Assembly: GCA_002421905.1 (NCBI GenBank)
Contig: DISK01000005.1
Coordinates: 228,532-292,531, forward strand
Length of the DNA: 64,000 nucleotides
Reading direction: 5' to 3'
DNA from: Micavibrio sp. UBA6212
GTDB lineage: Bacteria; Pseudomonadota; Alphaproteobacteria; Micavibrionales; Micavibrionaceae
Shown piece by piece: positions 8,707 through 17,384 of this stretch. Numbering within the stretch: the stretch's first letter is position 1; each line of letters begins with the position of its first letter. Made by a program: the position numbers and the translations under genes. The notes under the pieces are model-generated. The model made no database searches and had not been told where the DNA came from. It was given only the letters and a program-made list of their open reading frames with translations.

Positions 8707-9234
8707 ATGAGCTGGACTGATGAACGCGTTGCGCTTCTCAAAAGACTATGGGGAGAAGGTAAAACCGCCGCCGAAATCGCCAAACTGATTGGTGGAGTGA
8801 CCAGAAATGCTGTGATTGGCAAGGCTCATCGCCTGAAGCTCTCGGGTCGGATTTCTCCTATTCAGGAAAATGGGGAAGGTTCCGCCGTCCAACGCGCTCC
8901 TCGTAAACCATCGGAAACGCGCACGGCGCGCGCCCCTAAAGTAACCAGCCGCGATATTATTGCGCCGATAGTCATGCCAAGAATCGAACCTGATTTTTGT
9001 GTCGGGGAAGGTGTTCAACTGGTTGAGTTGAGAGAAGGCATGTGCCGTTGGCCAGTTGGCGACCCTAAAGAAGAAGGATTCAAATTCTGTGGTGGAACAG
9101 CCGCCGAGGGGATGACATATTGTGAACATCATTGCCGCCTTGCTTATCAGGTCAATACCAGAAGCAAATTGCGTATCGATGATCTTGCAAAAATAGATGC
9201 AGATGTGTTGCGTAGAAAGGTTTCCTCCTCATAA
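8707..9234 (+). CDS. gcrA: Cell-cycle transcription factor GcrA
   Basis: The 175-residue protein begins with the diagnostic GcrA N-terminus MSWTDERVALLKRLWGEGKTAAEIAKLIG...VTRNAVIGKAHRLKLSGR, a helix-turn-helix domain that binds DNA and RNA polymerase sigma70. A basic linker follows (about residues 45-85), then the Cys-containing C-terminal region with MCRWPVGDP, FKFCGG and YCEHHCRLAYQ. GcrA is restricted to alphaproteobacteria and controls cell-cycle genes together with CcrM methylation. A strong ribosome-binding site (GGAGGAG) precedes the ATG. A rho-independent terminator follows at 9264. Confidence 0.95.
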   Translation: MSWTDERVALLKRLWGEGKTAAEIAKLIGGVTRNAVIGKAHRLKLSGRISPIQENGEGSAVQRAPRKPSETRTARAPKVTSRDIIAPIVMPRIEPDFCVGEGVQLVELREGMCRWPVGDPKEEGFKFCGGTAAEGMTYCEHHCRLAYQVNTRSKLRIDDLAKIDADVLRRKVSSS

Positions 9235-9263
9235 ACGCAATAAAAATCCAACCAAAAATGATC

Positions 9264-9287
9264 AAGCCCCCTTATGGGGGTTTCTCT
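9264..9287 (+). terminator. Rho-independent terminator of gcrA
   Basis: A GC-rich stem, AAGCCCCC at 9264-9271 pairing with GGGGGTTT at 9276-9283 around the TTAT loop, is followed by a short pyrimidine run. It lies between gcrA and the convergent tadA and could serve both strands. Confidence 0.75.
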
Positions 9288-9294
9288 ATGAATA

Positions 9295-9762
9295 CTATCT
9301 TTTCAGGGCAAAAAAATTCTTCAAAATTTTTGCACACTCTTCTTGCAGAATTCCACTGACCACAGACGGTTTATGATGAAGTTGTGAATGACCATATAAA
9401 TTGACTGTGGACGTCAAACCTCCACTTTTTGGATCAAATGCACCGAAATAGACGGTACCGATCCGTGCGAAACTGATAGCTGCCGCGCACATCGGGCAAG
9501 GTTCCAACGTAACATATAGATCATAGTCCGGAATCCGCTGCGCTCCTTCATATTTGCATACGTCGCGAATAACTTGAATTTCGGCATGGGCTGTGGGGTC
9601 ACAGTGTTCAATTGTCCGGTTCCCGGCACGGGCTGTGATCTTGCCGCTGTCCCGATGAACCAGAACTGCGCCGATTGGGACTTCATCCCGTTCGCCAGCC
9701 AAACGCGCCTCTTCCAGCGCAGCCAGCATTCTTGTATGGTGTGGATCATCAGATATATGCAT
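9295..9762 (-). CDS. tadA: tRNA-specific adenosine deaminase TadA
   Basis: TadA deaminates the wobble adenosine 34 of tRNA-Arg(ACG) to inosine. The 155-residue protein has the cytidine-deaminase-like zinc motifs HAE (DPTAHAEIQVIR) and PCPMC (LEPCPMCAAAISFARI), and EVPIGAVLV near the N-terminus. An internal methionine at residue 12 could be an alternative start. It is divergent from rsmD with about 50 bases between the starts. Confidence 0.92.
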   Translation of the reverse strand: MHISDDPHHTRMLAALEEARLAGERDEVPIGAVLVHRDSGKITARAGNRTIEHCDPTAHAEIQVIRDVCKYEGAQRIPDYDLYVTLEPCPMCAAAISFARIGTVYFGAFDPKSGGLTSTVNLYGHSQLHHKPSVVSGILQEECAKILKNFFALKR

Positions 9763-9814
9763 ATGGGACTTGTACTGATAATTTTAGAAAAAAGCAAAAA
9801 CGGAATAAGCTGAT

Positions 9815-10357
9815 ATGAGAATTATCGGAGGAACATGTCGGGGGAGACCGCTCAAGACCCCTAAAAACCAGGACATACGCCCGACGTCAGACAAGGTGCG
9901 TCAGGCGATCTTCAATGCGCTCTTCTCAAGAGGTGCGGTGGCGGGGGCTCATGTTCTGGATGGGTTCTGTGGAACCGGCGCTCTGGGACTGGAAGCGCTC
10001 TCTCAAGGTGCAGGATCGGCTTTATTTTGTGATATTTCCCGCACATCCCTATCTCTGGCGCAAGAGAATGCCACAGCGCTGGGAGTTCTGGATTATGCGG
10101 AATTCAAGCAAATGGACGTCACAAAAATCTCGAAGCCTCTTGAGGGAAAGAAAGTTGATCTGGTATTTCTTGATCCCCCTTATAACAAAGAGCTTATTGC
10201 CCCTTGTGTTCGTGCGCTACGCGAATTTGGCTGGTTGAATGAAAAGGCGTGGCTTGTTTTGGAAAGTGAAAAGGGATGGGTTTGCCCCCCCGATATGGGA
10301 GCGCTGGATTTTGAAAAGCAATATGGGGAAACAATCGTCAGGTTTTTGTCTGTCTAG
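9815..10357 (+). CDS. rsmD: 16S rRNA (guanine-966-N2)-methyltransferase RsmD
   Basis: The 180-residue protein starts MRIIGGTCRGRPL and has DIRPTSDKVRQAIFNAL, a SAM-binding glycine-rich segment (VLDGFCGTGALGLEAL) and the catalytic DPPY (VFLDPPYNKEL), all diagnostic of RsmD. It methylates G966 of 16S rRNA. Its stop overlaps the stop of the convergent uppP by four bases. Confidence 0.94.
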   Translation: MRIIGGTCRGRPLKTPKNQDIRPTSDKVRQAIFNALFSRGAVAGAHVLDGFCGTGALGLEALSQGAGSALFCDISRTSLSLAQENATALGVLDYAEFKQMDVTKISKPLEGKKVDLVFLDPPYNKELIAPCVRALREFGWLNEKAWLVLESEKGWVCPPDMGALDFEKQYGETIVRFLSV

Positions 10358-11145
10358 ATCAGATAATAGATTATCATCGCGCTACCAAATATAATCCGGT
10401 AAATCGCAAAAGATATGAAGCTGTGAGTACTGACATACCGCACCAAAAATTTAATAGCCACGAGTCCCGAAAAGAACGATACGATAAAGCCTATTGCAAT
10501 CAATATGATGTCATGTGCAGTTAGGGTGGTGGCATATTTTGTGACATCAAGAAAAGTTGCCCCAAACATCACCGGAATGGCCAGAAAGAAAGAAAATTCT
10601 GTTGCCGCCTTGCGGTCAAGCTTGGCAATCATTCCCCCCATGATGGTGGCCCCTGAACGGGATGTGCCGGGGATAAGCGAAAAAATCTGCGCAACGCCAA
10701 TCCAGAACGCCTGTTTGAAGGTTAAGTCATCTATGGTGTGGGTTACAGGTTCGGGGCGGAATTTTTCAATGACCCAGATTGCAATGCCACCAATCACCAA
10801 GGATACCGCGACAATGAGAGGAGAGAATAGCTTCTCTTCAATAACACTATGAAAGGCCAGCCCGACAATAGCCGCAGGGAAAAAGGCAACCAACAATTTT
10901 GCAACAAAGATTTGCTGCGGTCTTTTGTGAATGTGAAGGGCCACGTCCAGACATTTGGTGCGGTATAGCCAGCAAACAGCAAGAATGGCGCCCAACTGGA
11001 TCACCACCATGAACATCTTGGAAATGGGGGAACTAAACCCGAGCGCGTCGCCTGCCAGAATTAAATGGCCTGTCGAGGAAATGGGAAGAAATTCGGTAAT
11101 ACCTTCGACAAGGCCCAATATAAATGCGTGTAGATAATCAATCAT
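10354..11145 (-). CDS. uppP: Undecaprenyl-diphosphatase UppP (BacA)
   Basis: UppP recycles the lipid carrier for peptidoglycan synthesis by dephosphorylating undecaprenyl diphosphate. The 263-residue polytopic membrane protein has both signature boxes, EGITEFLPISSTGHLIL near the N-terminus and PGTSRSGATI near residue 160, with about seven hydrophobic helices. It is convergent with rsmD, and the cytochrome b561/YceI pair lies upstream on the same strand after about 95 bases. Confidence 0.95.
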   Translation of the reverse strand: MIDYLHAFILGLVEGITEFLPISSTGHLILAGDALGFSSPISKMFMVVIQLGAILAVCWLYRTKCLDVALHIHKRPQQIFVAKLLVAFFPAAIVGLAFHSVIEEKLFSPLIVAVSLVIGGIAIWVIEKFRPEPVTHTIDDLTFKQAFWIGVAQIFSLIPGTSRSGATIMGGMIAKLDRKAATEFSFFLAIPVMFGATFLDVTKYATTLTAHDIILIAIGFIVSFFSGLVAIKFLVRYVSTHSFISFAIYRIIFGSAMIIYYLI

Positions 11146-11240
11146 GTTGGTGTCCGGTGGTTAAGGAGAAACGCGGCAACACCATGCCGCATCGCAAAAG
11201 GAAACACAATATAAAGATTGGGATAAAGATTGAGAAAAAA

Positions 11241-11849
11241 TCAGGGTGTACGGCTGGCTTCAACATGAATTTTAACCAGAATCGGGTCAGATACCCATTC
11301 GGCATTTCCATCGGCATCTTTTCCGATTCCGTAATCAAGGCGATTTAACGTCAATTGCCCATCCATAATGGCATGTTGCCCTTCAGTTTTAAGGGTAAAA
11401 GGCAGCTCAATGTCTTTGGAGACTCCTAAAATGGTCAAATGCCCATGAGCCACATAATGCTCGATATTTTCCTTGTCTGATCCCTTGTCTTCAAAAGATA
11501 CGGTTTCAAATGTTGCCTTGGGAAATTTCTTGGGATTCAGCCATTCATCGGACGATAACGATCCGTCGATCATTTTATCCCCCGTCTGCGCAGAGGACAT
11601 ATCAATAGTCGCAAGGATATGTGACTGGTCGAGATGGTCGGCGTCGAATGTAATCTCGGACTTAAAATCCCTGATCTGACCAGTAAAGGCTTCCCCGCTT
11701 TGCGTGCCGGAAAACTCTATTTTGCTGTTACTCGGGTCAACGATCCAAACGGGGGCGTCTGCCCTTGCCGCTGGAGCCAATGAAAAAAGAATCCCACCAG
11801 CGATTAAACTCAAAATAATTCTCGGCTGCTTGGGTAAGGGGAACAACAT
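11241..11849 (-). CDS. YceI-family periplasmic lipid-binding protein
   Basis: The 202-residue product, starting at the ATG at 11849, has a signal peptide (hydrophobic IILSLIAGGILFSL, cleavage near ARA|DAP). It continues as a YceI-like lipocalin fold: WIVDPSNSKIEFSGTQ, FKSEITFDADHLDQSHILATID, and a C-terminal LNRLDYGIGKD segment. YceI proteins bind polyisoprenoids in a hydrophobic barrel. A longer open frame extends into the upstream gene, but the ATG at 11849 lies 8 bases after the cytochrome b561 stop and gives a proper signal sequence. Pairing with cytochrome b561 is common and suggests a shared quinone or isoprenoid role, which is inference. Confidence 0.9.
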   Translation of the reverse strand: MLFPLPKQPRIILSLIAGGILFSLAPAARADAPVWIVDPSNSKIEFSGTQSGEAFTGQIRDFKSEITFDADHLDQSHILATIDMSSAQTGDKMIDGSLSSDEWLNPKKFPKATFETVSFEDKGSDKENIEHYVAHGHLTILGVSKDIELPFTLKTEGQHAIMDGQLTLNRLDYGIGKDADGNAEWVSDPILVKIHVEASRTP

Positions 11850-11857
11850 TGGGGCCT

Positions 11858-12427
11858 CTATCCCTTTTGTGATGGAGGGGCAAGAAACGGCAACATACGG
11901 GTCAGGACGTTGTCGCGATTGATAAAATGGTGTTTGAGAGCCGCACCGATATGTGCCGCGATCAGGAAAATTGCAATCCATGCCAGAGTTTCATGGACTT
12001 CACCGAAACTATCCGAAACCTCTTTCTTGTTGACGATCTCTGACAAAACGGGCAGGTGAGGCCATTCGAATAAGCCAAACCAGATGGTTGGAAAGCCGCG
12101 CGGGCTGCTTGAAACCAAGGCCCAACCGGTAAAAGGTAATGCAATCATTAGAAAATAGAGTGCAGCATGAACAGCATGAGCTGTAAATTTTTCCCATTTT
12201 TTCATGGTTTCCGGCAAGTCGGGAACTTTGTGTGTCAGTCTCCAGAATAACCGGACGACAGAGAGAACCAGAACAGTCAGCCCCAAAGACTTATGAATCA
12301 TAAACGCTTCTATCCGGTATGTTTTTGGGAGATCTTCCATGATCAGCCCCAGAGCCAGCAAGGCAATAATCGACAGTCCGATCAACCAATGTAACAGGAT
12401 AGCCACGCGCGTGTAATGATCTGTCAT
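11858..12427 (-). CDS. Cytochrome b561 family membrane protein
   Basis: The 189-residue protein has four predicted membrane helices and the histidines expected for two b-type hemes (H13 in ILLHWLIG, H45 in MIHKSLG, and the pair in VHETLAWIAIFLIAAHIGAALKHH). This matches bacterial cytochrome b561 (CybB-like), which moves electrons to or from the quinone pool. It is directly upstream of the yceI-like gene on the same strand, 8 bases apart, so they form an operon. Confidence 0.9.
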   Translation of the reverse strand: MTDHYTRVAILLHWLIGLSIIALLALGLIMEDLPKTYRIEAFMIHKSLGLTVLVLSVVRLFWRLTHKVPDLPETMKKWEKFTAHAVHAALYFLMIALPFTGWALVSSSPRGFPTIWFGLFEWPHLPVLSEIVNKKEVSDSFGEVHETLAWIAIFLIAAHIGAALKHHFINRDNVLTRMLPFLAPPSQKG

Positions 12428-12533
12428 CAGACCCTCCGAATTGAAAATAAAAAGCTATTCATATGCATAATATTAGGAAACTAATAAATCCGCACTGGCT
12501 CTCAATGTATAATTCGGTTACTCTAAAATCAAG

Positions 12534-13202
12534 ATGCGCACATTATTTCACCTATGGCTGCAACCTTTTTCCCGCAAAGTCCGCATTATCATGTCGGAAA
12601 AAGGGCTCGATTTTGATCTCAAACTGGAAAAGATTTGGGAACGCCGGACTGACTTTCTTGCCTTAAATCCAGCCGGAGACGTTCCTGTTCTTGTGGAAGA
12701 AGATGGAACCACCTTGTCGGGAAGCTGGGTGATCGGAGAATATCTTGAGGAAGTTTATCCGGAGATTGACTTGATTGGCCGTGATGCCTACCAACGCGCT
12801 GAGACACGACGTCTGGTCTCATGGTTTGACATTAAATTCTCGCGCGAGGTTACCGATAATCTGGTGGGTGAAAAAATGATGAAGCGTTTCTTGCGCCTAG
12901 GGGAGCCAAACGGCCCCGCGATCCGTGCCGGACACGCCAATATCCATTACCATCTGGATTACATCAGTTTCTTGTGTGAAAAACGGAACTGGCTTGCTGG
13001 AGATCATTTTTCACAAGCCGATATCGCCGCCGCCGCCCATCTTTCGACCGTTGACTATATAGGGGATGTTCCTTGGGATCAGCATTCAGGGGCGCGTGAA
13101 TGGTATGCACGGGTTAAATCACGCCGCAGTTTTCAGGGAATTCTGGAAGAACGGCTGCCGGGTCATCTACCCGCTCAACATTACGGCAATGTTGACTTCT
13201 AA
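12534..13202 (+). CDS. fzlA: Glutathione S-transferase-fold protein, probable FtsZ-binding FzlA
   Basis: The 222-residue protein has an N-terminal thioredoxin-like GST domain (MRTLFHLWLQPFSRKVRIIM...NPAGDVPVLVEEDGTTLSGSWVIGEYLEE) and an all-helical C-terminal domain (DHFSQADIAAAAHLSTVDYIG). The segment LEKIWERRTDFLALNPAG resembles the alphaproteobacterial FzlA group. FzlA binds FtsZ filaments and is needed for constriction in Caulobacter. It lies upstream of an SDR-family gene on the same strand, with a 170-base gap. The FzlA assignment rests on recalled sequence similarity; a general GST is the alternative. Confidence 0.6.
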   Translation: MRTLFHLWLQPFSRKVRIIMSEKGLDFDLKLEKIWERRTDFLALNPAGDVPVLVEEDGTTLSGSWVIGEYLEEVYPEIDLIGRDAYQRAETRRLVSWFDIKFSREVTDNLVGEKMMKRFLRLGEPNGPAIRAGHANIHYHLDYISFLCEKRNWLAGDHFSQADIAAAAHLSTVDYIGDVPWDQHSGAREWYARVKSRRSFQGILEERLPGHLPAQHYGNVDF

Positions 13203-13372
13203 CAGCCTGAAAAATAATAAATATAAAAGAAATAATGGAAATATTCCCAAATTCCTCTTGTGTTTTTCGCAGACGCAGCATTATGATAACCACCCTGCAT
13301 CAACTCGTGATTTAGTATAAAGCGAGGATAAAAACAGAGATCGAAAAGATCTTTAGAAATAAAACATCAGAG

Positions 13373-14350
13373 ATGGATAGTAAAAAGAAACTTTTTTGTT
13401 TTGGATATGGATATACGGCGCATCACCTTGGTGAGGCGTTGCGTGCATTGGGACAAGAAGGTGGTGAGAATTGGCAGCTTGGGGGAACGACAAGAAGTCG
13501 CGAGAAAAGAGCATCCCTGAGAGCGTCTGGTGTTGATGGGTATTTGTTTGAAAAAGACAAGCCGCTGGGGGATCCGTTCTCGATGATGGCAGGAACCACA
13601 CATTTGTTGATCTCGACCCCGCCAGACCAAGAAGGTGATATTGTATTCGAGCATCATGCGGAAGATATTCTGAGTATGATGCCCGAACTGGAATGGGTCG
13701 GGTATCTTTCGACAACTGGTGTTTATGGCGATCGTGATGGCGCATGGGTAGATGAGACCTCTCCCGTTCGGCCATCCACAATTCGCGGAACCAGACGCGC
13801 TCGCGCTGAAAATCAATGGTTGTCACTCTTTAACGCACGGGGATTGCCCCTTCATATTTTTCGTCTGGCGGGAATTTACGGCCCCGGCCGTTGCGCTCTT
13901 GACTCTGTGCGGGGAGGAATTGCCCGTCGGATCATGAAGCCGGGACATGCCTTTTGTCGTGTTCATGTGGATGATATTGTCACAACATTAATTAAGTCCA
14001 TGCACGCCCCAAAAGGGGGATCAGTATATAATGTCGCCGATGACGAGCCGGCCCCGAGCCATGAAGTCATTGCCTACGCTTCCCGTTTGTTGGGGGTTGA
14101 TCCACCGCCTTTGGTGCGATTTGAAGATGCTAATCTGGCTCCAATTACCATCAGTTTTTATTCCGAGAACAAATCGGTAAGAAATCAGAAAATCAAGAAT
14201 GATCTGGGAGTTAAACTGGCCTATCCAAACTATCGGGTAGGGCTCGAGGCCTGTCTTGAAGCAGAACAAGCCTATATTGAAGAAGGCAAACAGGCTCCTT
14301 GGGTCGCAGGTGTTGGGCCTGAAATGGCTGGACAGATTGTTTCTCCATAG
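13373..14350 (+). CDS. NAD(P)-dependent epimerase/dehydratase (SDR) family protein
   Basis: The 325-residue protein has a Rossmann-type N-terminus (KLFCFGYGYTAHHLGEAL), ISTPPDQEGD, the TTGVYGDRDGAWVDE segment and FRLAGIYGPGRCALDSVR, typical of the YeeZ/SDR atypical group of extended short-chain dehydrogenases. The nucleotide-binding glycine motif is the variant GYGYTA rather than GxxGxxG. The substrate is unknown. In alphaproteobacteria this gene often neighbours the GST-like fzlA gene. Confidence 0.8.
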   Translation: MDSKKKLFCFGYGYTAHHLGEALRALGQEGGENWQLGGTTRSREKRASLRASGVDGYLFEKDKPLGDPFSMMAGTTHLLISTPPDQEGDIVFEHHAEDILSMMPELEWVGYLSTTGVYGDRDGAWVDETSPVRPSTIRGTRRARAENQWLSLFNARGLPLHIFRLAGIYGPGRCALDSVRGGIARRIMKPGHAFCRVHVDDIVTTLIKSMHAPKGGSVYNVADDEPAPSHEVIAYASRLLGVDPPPLVRFEDANLAPITISFYSENKSVRNQKIKNDLGVKLAYPNYRVGLEACLEAEQAYIEEGKQAPWVAGVGPEMAGQIVSP

Positions 14351-14552
14351 ATTATGAAAAAGAATAGTGTTTTTTTTACAACACTCCCTTCTCAAATATT
14401 GCTTCCCCCCGCCTAAAGCTTGAAAAAAGACTCGATAAGAGGAATATAGCTCTCGTGTCTGTCTGGATTCCTGAAAAACAGCAACACACTCGTGTGATAC
14501 TGCTTCTCAGGGACTTGACTACGGAATTCAACACTTATTGGAGGAATGTTCC

Positions 14553-15587
14553 ATGAATAAACTTATGCTCGGCGCTGCTGCTGTTGCTCTGACCCTTGCT
14601 GTTTCCCCAGCAATGGCACAAGACGACTCAGGCGTTAAATTGAACCTCGGTGGCCACTTCAAAGGCTACGTAAACTACACCAACGAAGACGATGCTCACT
14701 CTTTTGACATTCTTCGTAATACTGAAGTGCACTTCGGTGGTGAAACCACCCTCGACAACGGTCTGACCGTTGGTGCTCATATCGAAGCTCTGGCTGACGC
14801 TGGTGAAAGCTTCGAAATTGACGAGTCATACATCTATATGGCTGGTTCTTGGGGTCGCGTAAACTTCGGTGACGAAGATGGTGCTGCTTACTTGCTGCAA
14901 GTTGCTGCTCCTTCTGCTGATGAAAACATTGACGGTATCCGTCAGTACATCAACCCAACCAGCACAATGCCTTCTGTTGATTACGCTAACGACATCGCTC
15001 AAGGCGCTGACAAACTGACCTACTTGTCTCCAGTTTACTCTGGTTTCCAAGTTGGTGCGTCCTACACTCCTGAAGTTGCTGCGTCACGTTCTGTGACAGG
15101 TAACTCCATGTTGGCAACTGCTAATACAGTTGATGATGTATGGGAACTTGCTGCTCGTTACGAAGGTATGGTTAGCAACGTAGGTGTTATCGTTGGTGCT
15201 GGTTACACATCAGCCAACAACGAAACCGACGAATGGAACGTTGGTGCTGATTTGGATATCGGTGCTTTCGGTCTGGGTGCTGTTTACACAGAGTACGAAA
15301 CTGAAGTTGGTACAGTTGATGTTGATCTCGACACATGGGTCGTTGGTGCTGATTACACCGTTGGTCCATACAAACTCGGCCTGTCTTACTTGAATGCTGA
15401 AGGCGATGCTGGATCTTCGATCAGTGGCGACCTCGACCGTTACACCGGTGGTGTTGTTTACACCTATGGCCCAGGCATGACCTTCCGTGGTTCTGTAGCT
15501 TATACAGAAGCTGATGCGGTGGTTGGTTCTACATCTGGCGATGCAGATGCAACAACCGTTACTTTGGGTACCCAAATCAACTTCTAA
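14553..15587 (+). CDS. Outer-membrane porin
   Basis: The start is ATG 14553 with a good ribosome-binding site (GGAGG at 14540). The 344-residue protein has a signal peptide cut near PAMA|QDD and about 16 amphipathic beta strands, with acidic, Asp/Glu-rich loops and a terminal phenylalanine (LGTQINF), the classic C-terminal signal for outer-membrane assembly. It fits the general Gram-negative porin (Porin_4-like) class. Codon use is strongly biased (GTT, GCT, GGT), in contrast to its neighbours, which suggests very high expression. A possible promoter has TTGAAA at 14420 and TATAGC at 14445, with rather long spacing. A strong terminator follows at 15614. Pore specificity cannot be read from sequence. 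Confidence 0.92.
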   Translation: MNKLMLGAAAVALTLAVSPAMAQDDSGVKLNLGGHFKGYVNYTNEDDAHSFDILRNTEVHFGGETTLDNGLTVGAHIEALADAGESFEIDESYIYMAGSWGRVNFGDEDGAAYLLQVAAPSADENIDGIRQYINPTSTMPSVDYANDIAQGADKLTYLSPVYSGFQVGASYTPEVAASRSVTGNSMLATANTVDDVWELAARYEGMVSNVGVIVGAGYTSANNETDEWNVGADLDIGAFGLGAVYTEYETEVGTVDVDLDTWVVGADYTVGPYKLGLSYLNAEGDAGSSISGDLDRYTGGVVYTYGPGMTFRGSVAYTEADAVVGSTSGDADATTVTLGTQINF

Positions 15588-15613
15588 TTTGAAGTCGATC
15601 GGATAAGAATTTG

Positions 15614-15641
15614 AAAGGGCGGATTTCTCCGCCCTTTTATA
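15614..15641 (+). terminator. Rho-independent terminator of the porin gene
   Basis: A perfect 10-bp stem, AAAGGGCGGA at 15614-15623 and TCCGCCCTTT at 15628-15637 with a TTTC loop, is followed by a T-rich tail, 27 bases after the porin stop. Confidence 0.9.
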
Positions 15642-15664
15642 TTGTGGTCAAGAATGGATATATA

Positions 15665-15771
15665 TCACCCTCACCTAAATCCTCTCCCCTCAAGGGAGAG
15701 GACTTGCTTATTTATTTCCTTCCCCCTTGAGGGGGGAAGGTTAGGATGGGGATGATAAGGGTGAGAGATAC
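15665..15771. repeat. Mirror-image palindromic repeat element (REP/MITE-like)
   Basis: Two inverted copies of one unit face each other. The left unit has TCACCCTCACCTAAATCC followed by a hairpin (CCTCTCCC/GGGAGAGG, 15681-15701). The right unit has a hairpin (CCTTCCCCC...GGGGGGAAGG, 15718-15740) followed by TTAGGATGGGGATGATAAGG and GTGAGAGATA. Outer arms (TCACCCT/AGGGTGA) pair as well, so the whole 107-base stretch could fold as one long structure with two subsidiary hairpins. Similar CCCTCACC...CTCTCCCC units are common non-autonomous intergenic repeats in bacteria. It lies between the ends of the porin gene and thrC. Confidence 0.75.
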
Positions 15772-15816
15772 ACATTTTTTAATCGGAAAGACTAAATTTT
15801 ACTCTACAAAAGAAAA

Positions 15817-17193
15817 TCACACAGACAAAAGATGCGTCTTGAGTTTATCGAAATCGTTCCCCATGATTGTATATTTCTCGGGACGATCCATCAGATCGGC
15901 CAAATGGGCGGGAAGGGCCGGACGAATGCCGATGGCTTGCTCTACAACATCGGGAAACTTGGCAGGGTGGGCGCAGGCCAAAGCAACGGCGGGCCCGTCA
16001 TGGGACTCCGGAATGCCGGACTTGAATAAGGCATGGACGCCAACAGCAGTATGTGGATCAATTATGATACCGCTTTCTTTATAAACTTTGGCAATGGTTG
16101 CGATTGTGTCTTCATCCAGACAACGCTGGGCTATAAAGTTCCTGCGACTTCCTTCCAGACTATCTCCATCCAGAGAATATTGTCCGGTTTGTTTGAAAGA
16201 CGTCATCAACTTGTTCAAACGATCCGAGTCTCGCCCCAGACAATCATATAGAAAACGCTCGAAATTGCTGGAAATCTGAATATCCATACTGGGGCTATGG
16301 CTGGGTGCCACATCACTTAATTTCATCGTGCCTGTTTCAAAGAAGCGGGTCAGGATATCATTGCGGTTTGATCCAATCACCAATGGGCCAATATCTCCCC
16401 CGATTTGTTTACCTACCCATGCGGCATAGATATTACCAAAATTCCCTGTCGGTACAGAAAAGGCAGGTGTTTTTCCCAACTGGCGCGCTGCATCAATATA
16501 ATAAACAGTTTGGGCGATGATACGAGCCCAGTTGATCGAATTAACTGCTGAAAGATTTTTGTTTTGACGCAAGTCTTCATCGGCAAAACTTTGTTTGACC
16601 AGATTTTGACAATCGTCGAATGTGCCCTCAACCGCAATATTGTGCACATTATTTGCCATTACGCTGGTCATTTGACGACGTTGAATATCTGATGTGCGGC
16701 CTTTGGGGTGGAGAATAGTAATCGATATATTTTTGCGCCCTTTGAACGCTTCGATAGCTGCCGATCCTGTATCCCCAGAAGTTGCACCGATAATCGTAAT
16801 CGTACGACCGTTCTTCTCCAGAACATAATCAAACAATCTACCCAATAATTGCAAGGCCACATCCTTAAAAGCAAGGGTTGGGCCATGAAATAGTTCCATC
16901 AGAAAAATATCCTGCCCGATTGGTTTTAGGGGGGTGATATCAGGGTCGGAAAAAACTTTTTCTGAATATGTATCCTCAATAATTTTCTTCAAATCATCCG
17001 AAGGAATTTCATCCCCGATAAACAAGGACAACACATGGTGCGCGATATCCTGATAACGATGGTCTGATTTAATCTCTCCTAGAAAAGGCCAGAAAACAGG
17101 AACAAATAAACCGCCATCACTGGCCAGTCCTGACATTAATGTGTCAATAAAACTTCTGTCACCTACTTGTCCACGTGTCGAAATATATCGCAT
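15817..17193 (-). CDS. thrC: Threonine synthase
   Basis: ThrC converts O-phosphohomoserine to threonine using pyridoxal phosphate. The 458-residue protein has the PLP-lysine segment HGPTLAFKDVALQLLG, the phosphate-binding loop GATSGDTGSAAIEAF, and the N-terminal MRYISTRGQ...DGGLFVP typical of the proteobacterial long form. It stands alone on the minus strand, with the palindromic repeat downstream and PBP1A about 190 bases upstream in the same direction. Confidence 0.95.
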   Translation of the reverse strand: MRYISTRGQVGDRSFIDTLMSGLASDGGLFVPVFWPFLGEIKSDHRYQDIAHHVLSLFIGDEIPSDDLKKIIEDTYSEKVFSDPDITPLKPIGQDIFLMELFHGPTLAFKDVALQLLGRLFDYVLEKNGRTITIIGATSGDTGSAAIEAFKGRKNISITILHPKGRTSDIQRRQMTSVMANNVHNIAVEGTFDDCQNLVKQSFADEDLRQNKNLSAVNSINWARIIAQTVYYIDAARQLGKTPAFSVPTGNFGNIYAAWVGKQIGGDIGPLVIGSNRNDILTRFFETGTMKLSDVAPSHSPSMDIQISSNFERFLYDCLGRDSDRLNKLMTSFKQTGQYSLDGDSLEGSRRNFIAQRCLDEDTIATIAKVYKESGIIIDPHTAVGVHALFKSGIPESHDGPAVALACAHPAKFPDVVEQAIGIRPALPAHLADLMDRPEKYTIMGNDFDKLKTHLLSV

Positions 17194-17384
17194 GATTTCT
17201 CCTCTAAGAAAATTATATCATAGGCTACACAAAAAAAGGGGCAAAAAAAGGTGCCGCATGAAACAAGGGCACCTGATTTTTTTTATAAAGGGAATGAAAA
17301 TCCCGATGAGGTAGAAATTTTTTTCTTGAGGCGAAATCTATCACAAAATATTTTTTCTACAAACATTTTTTTAATGATACGTCG

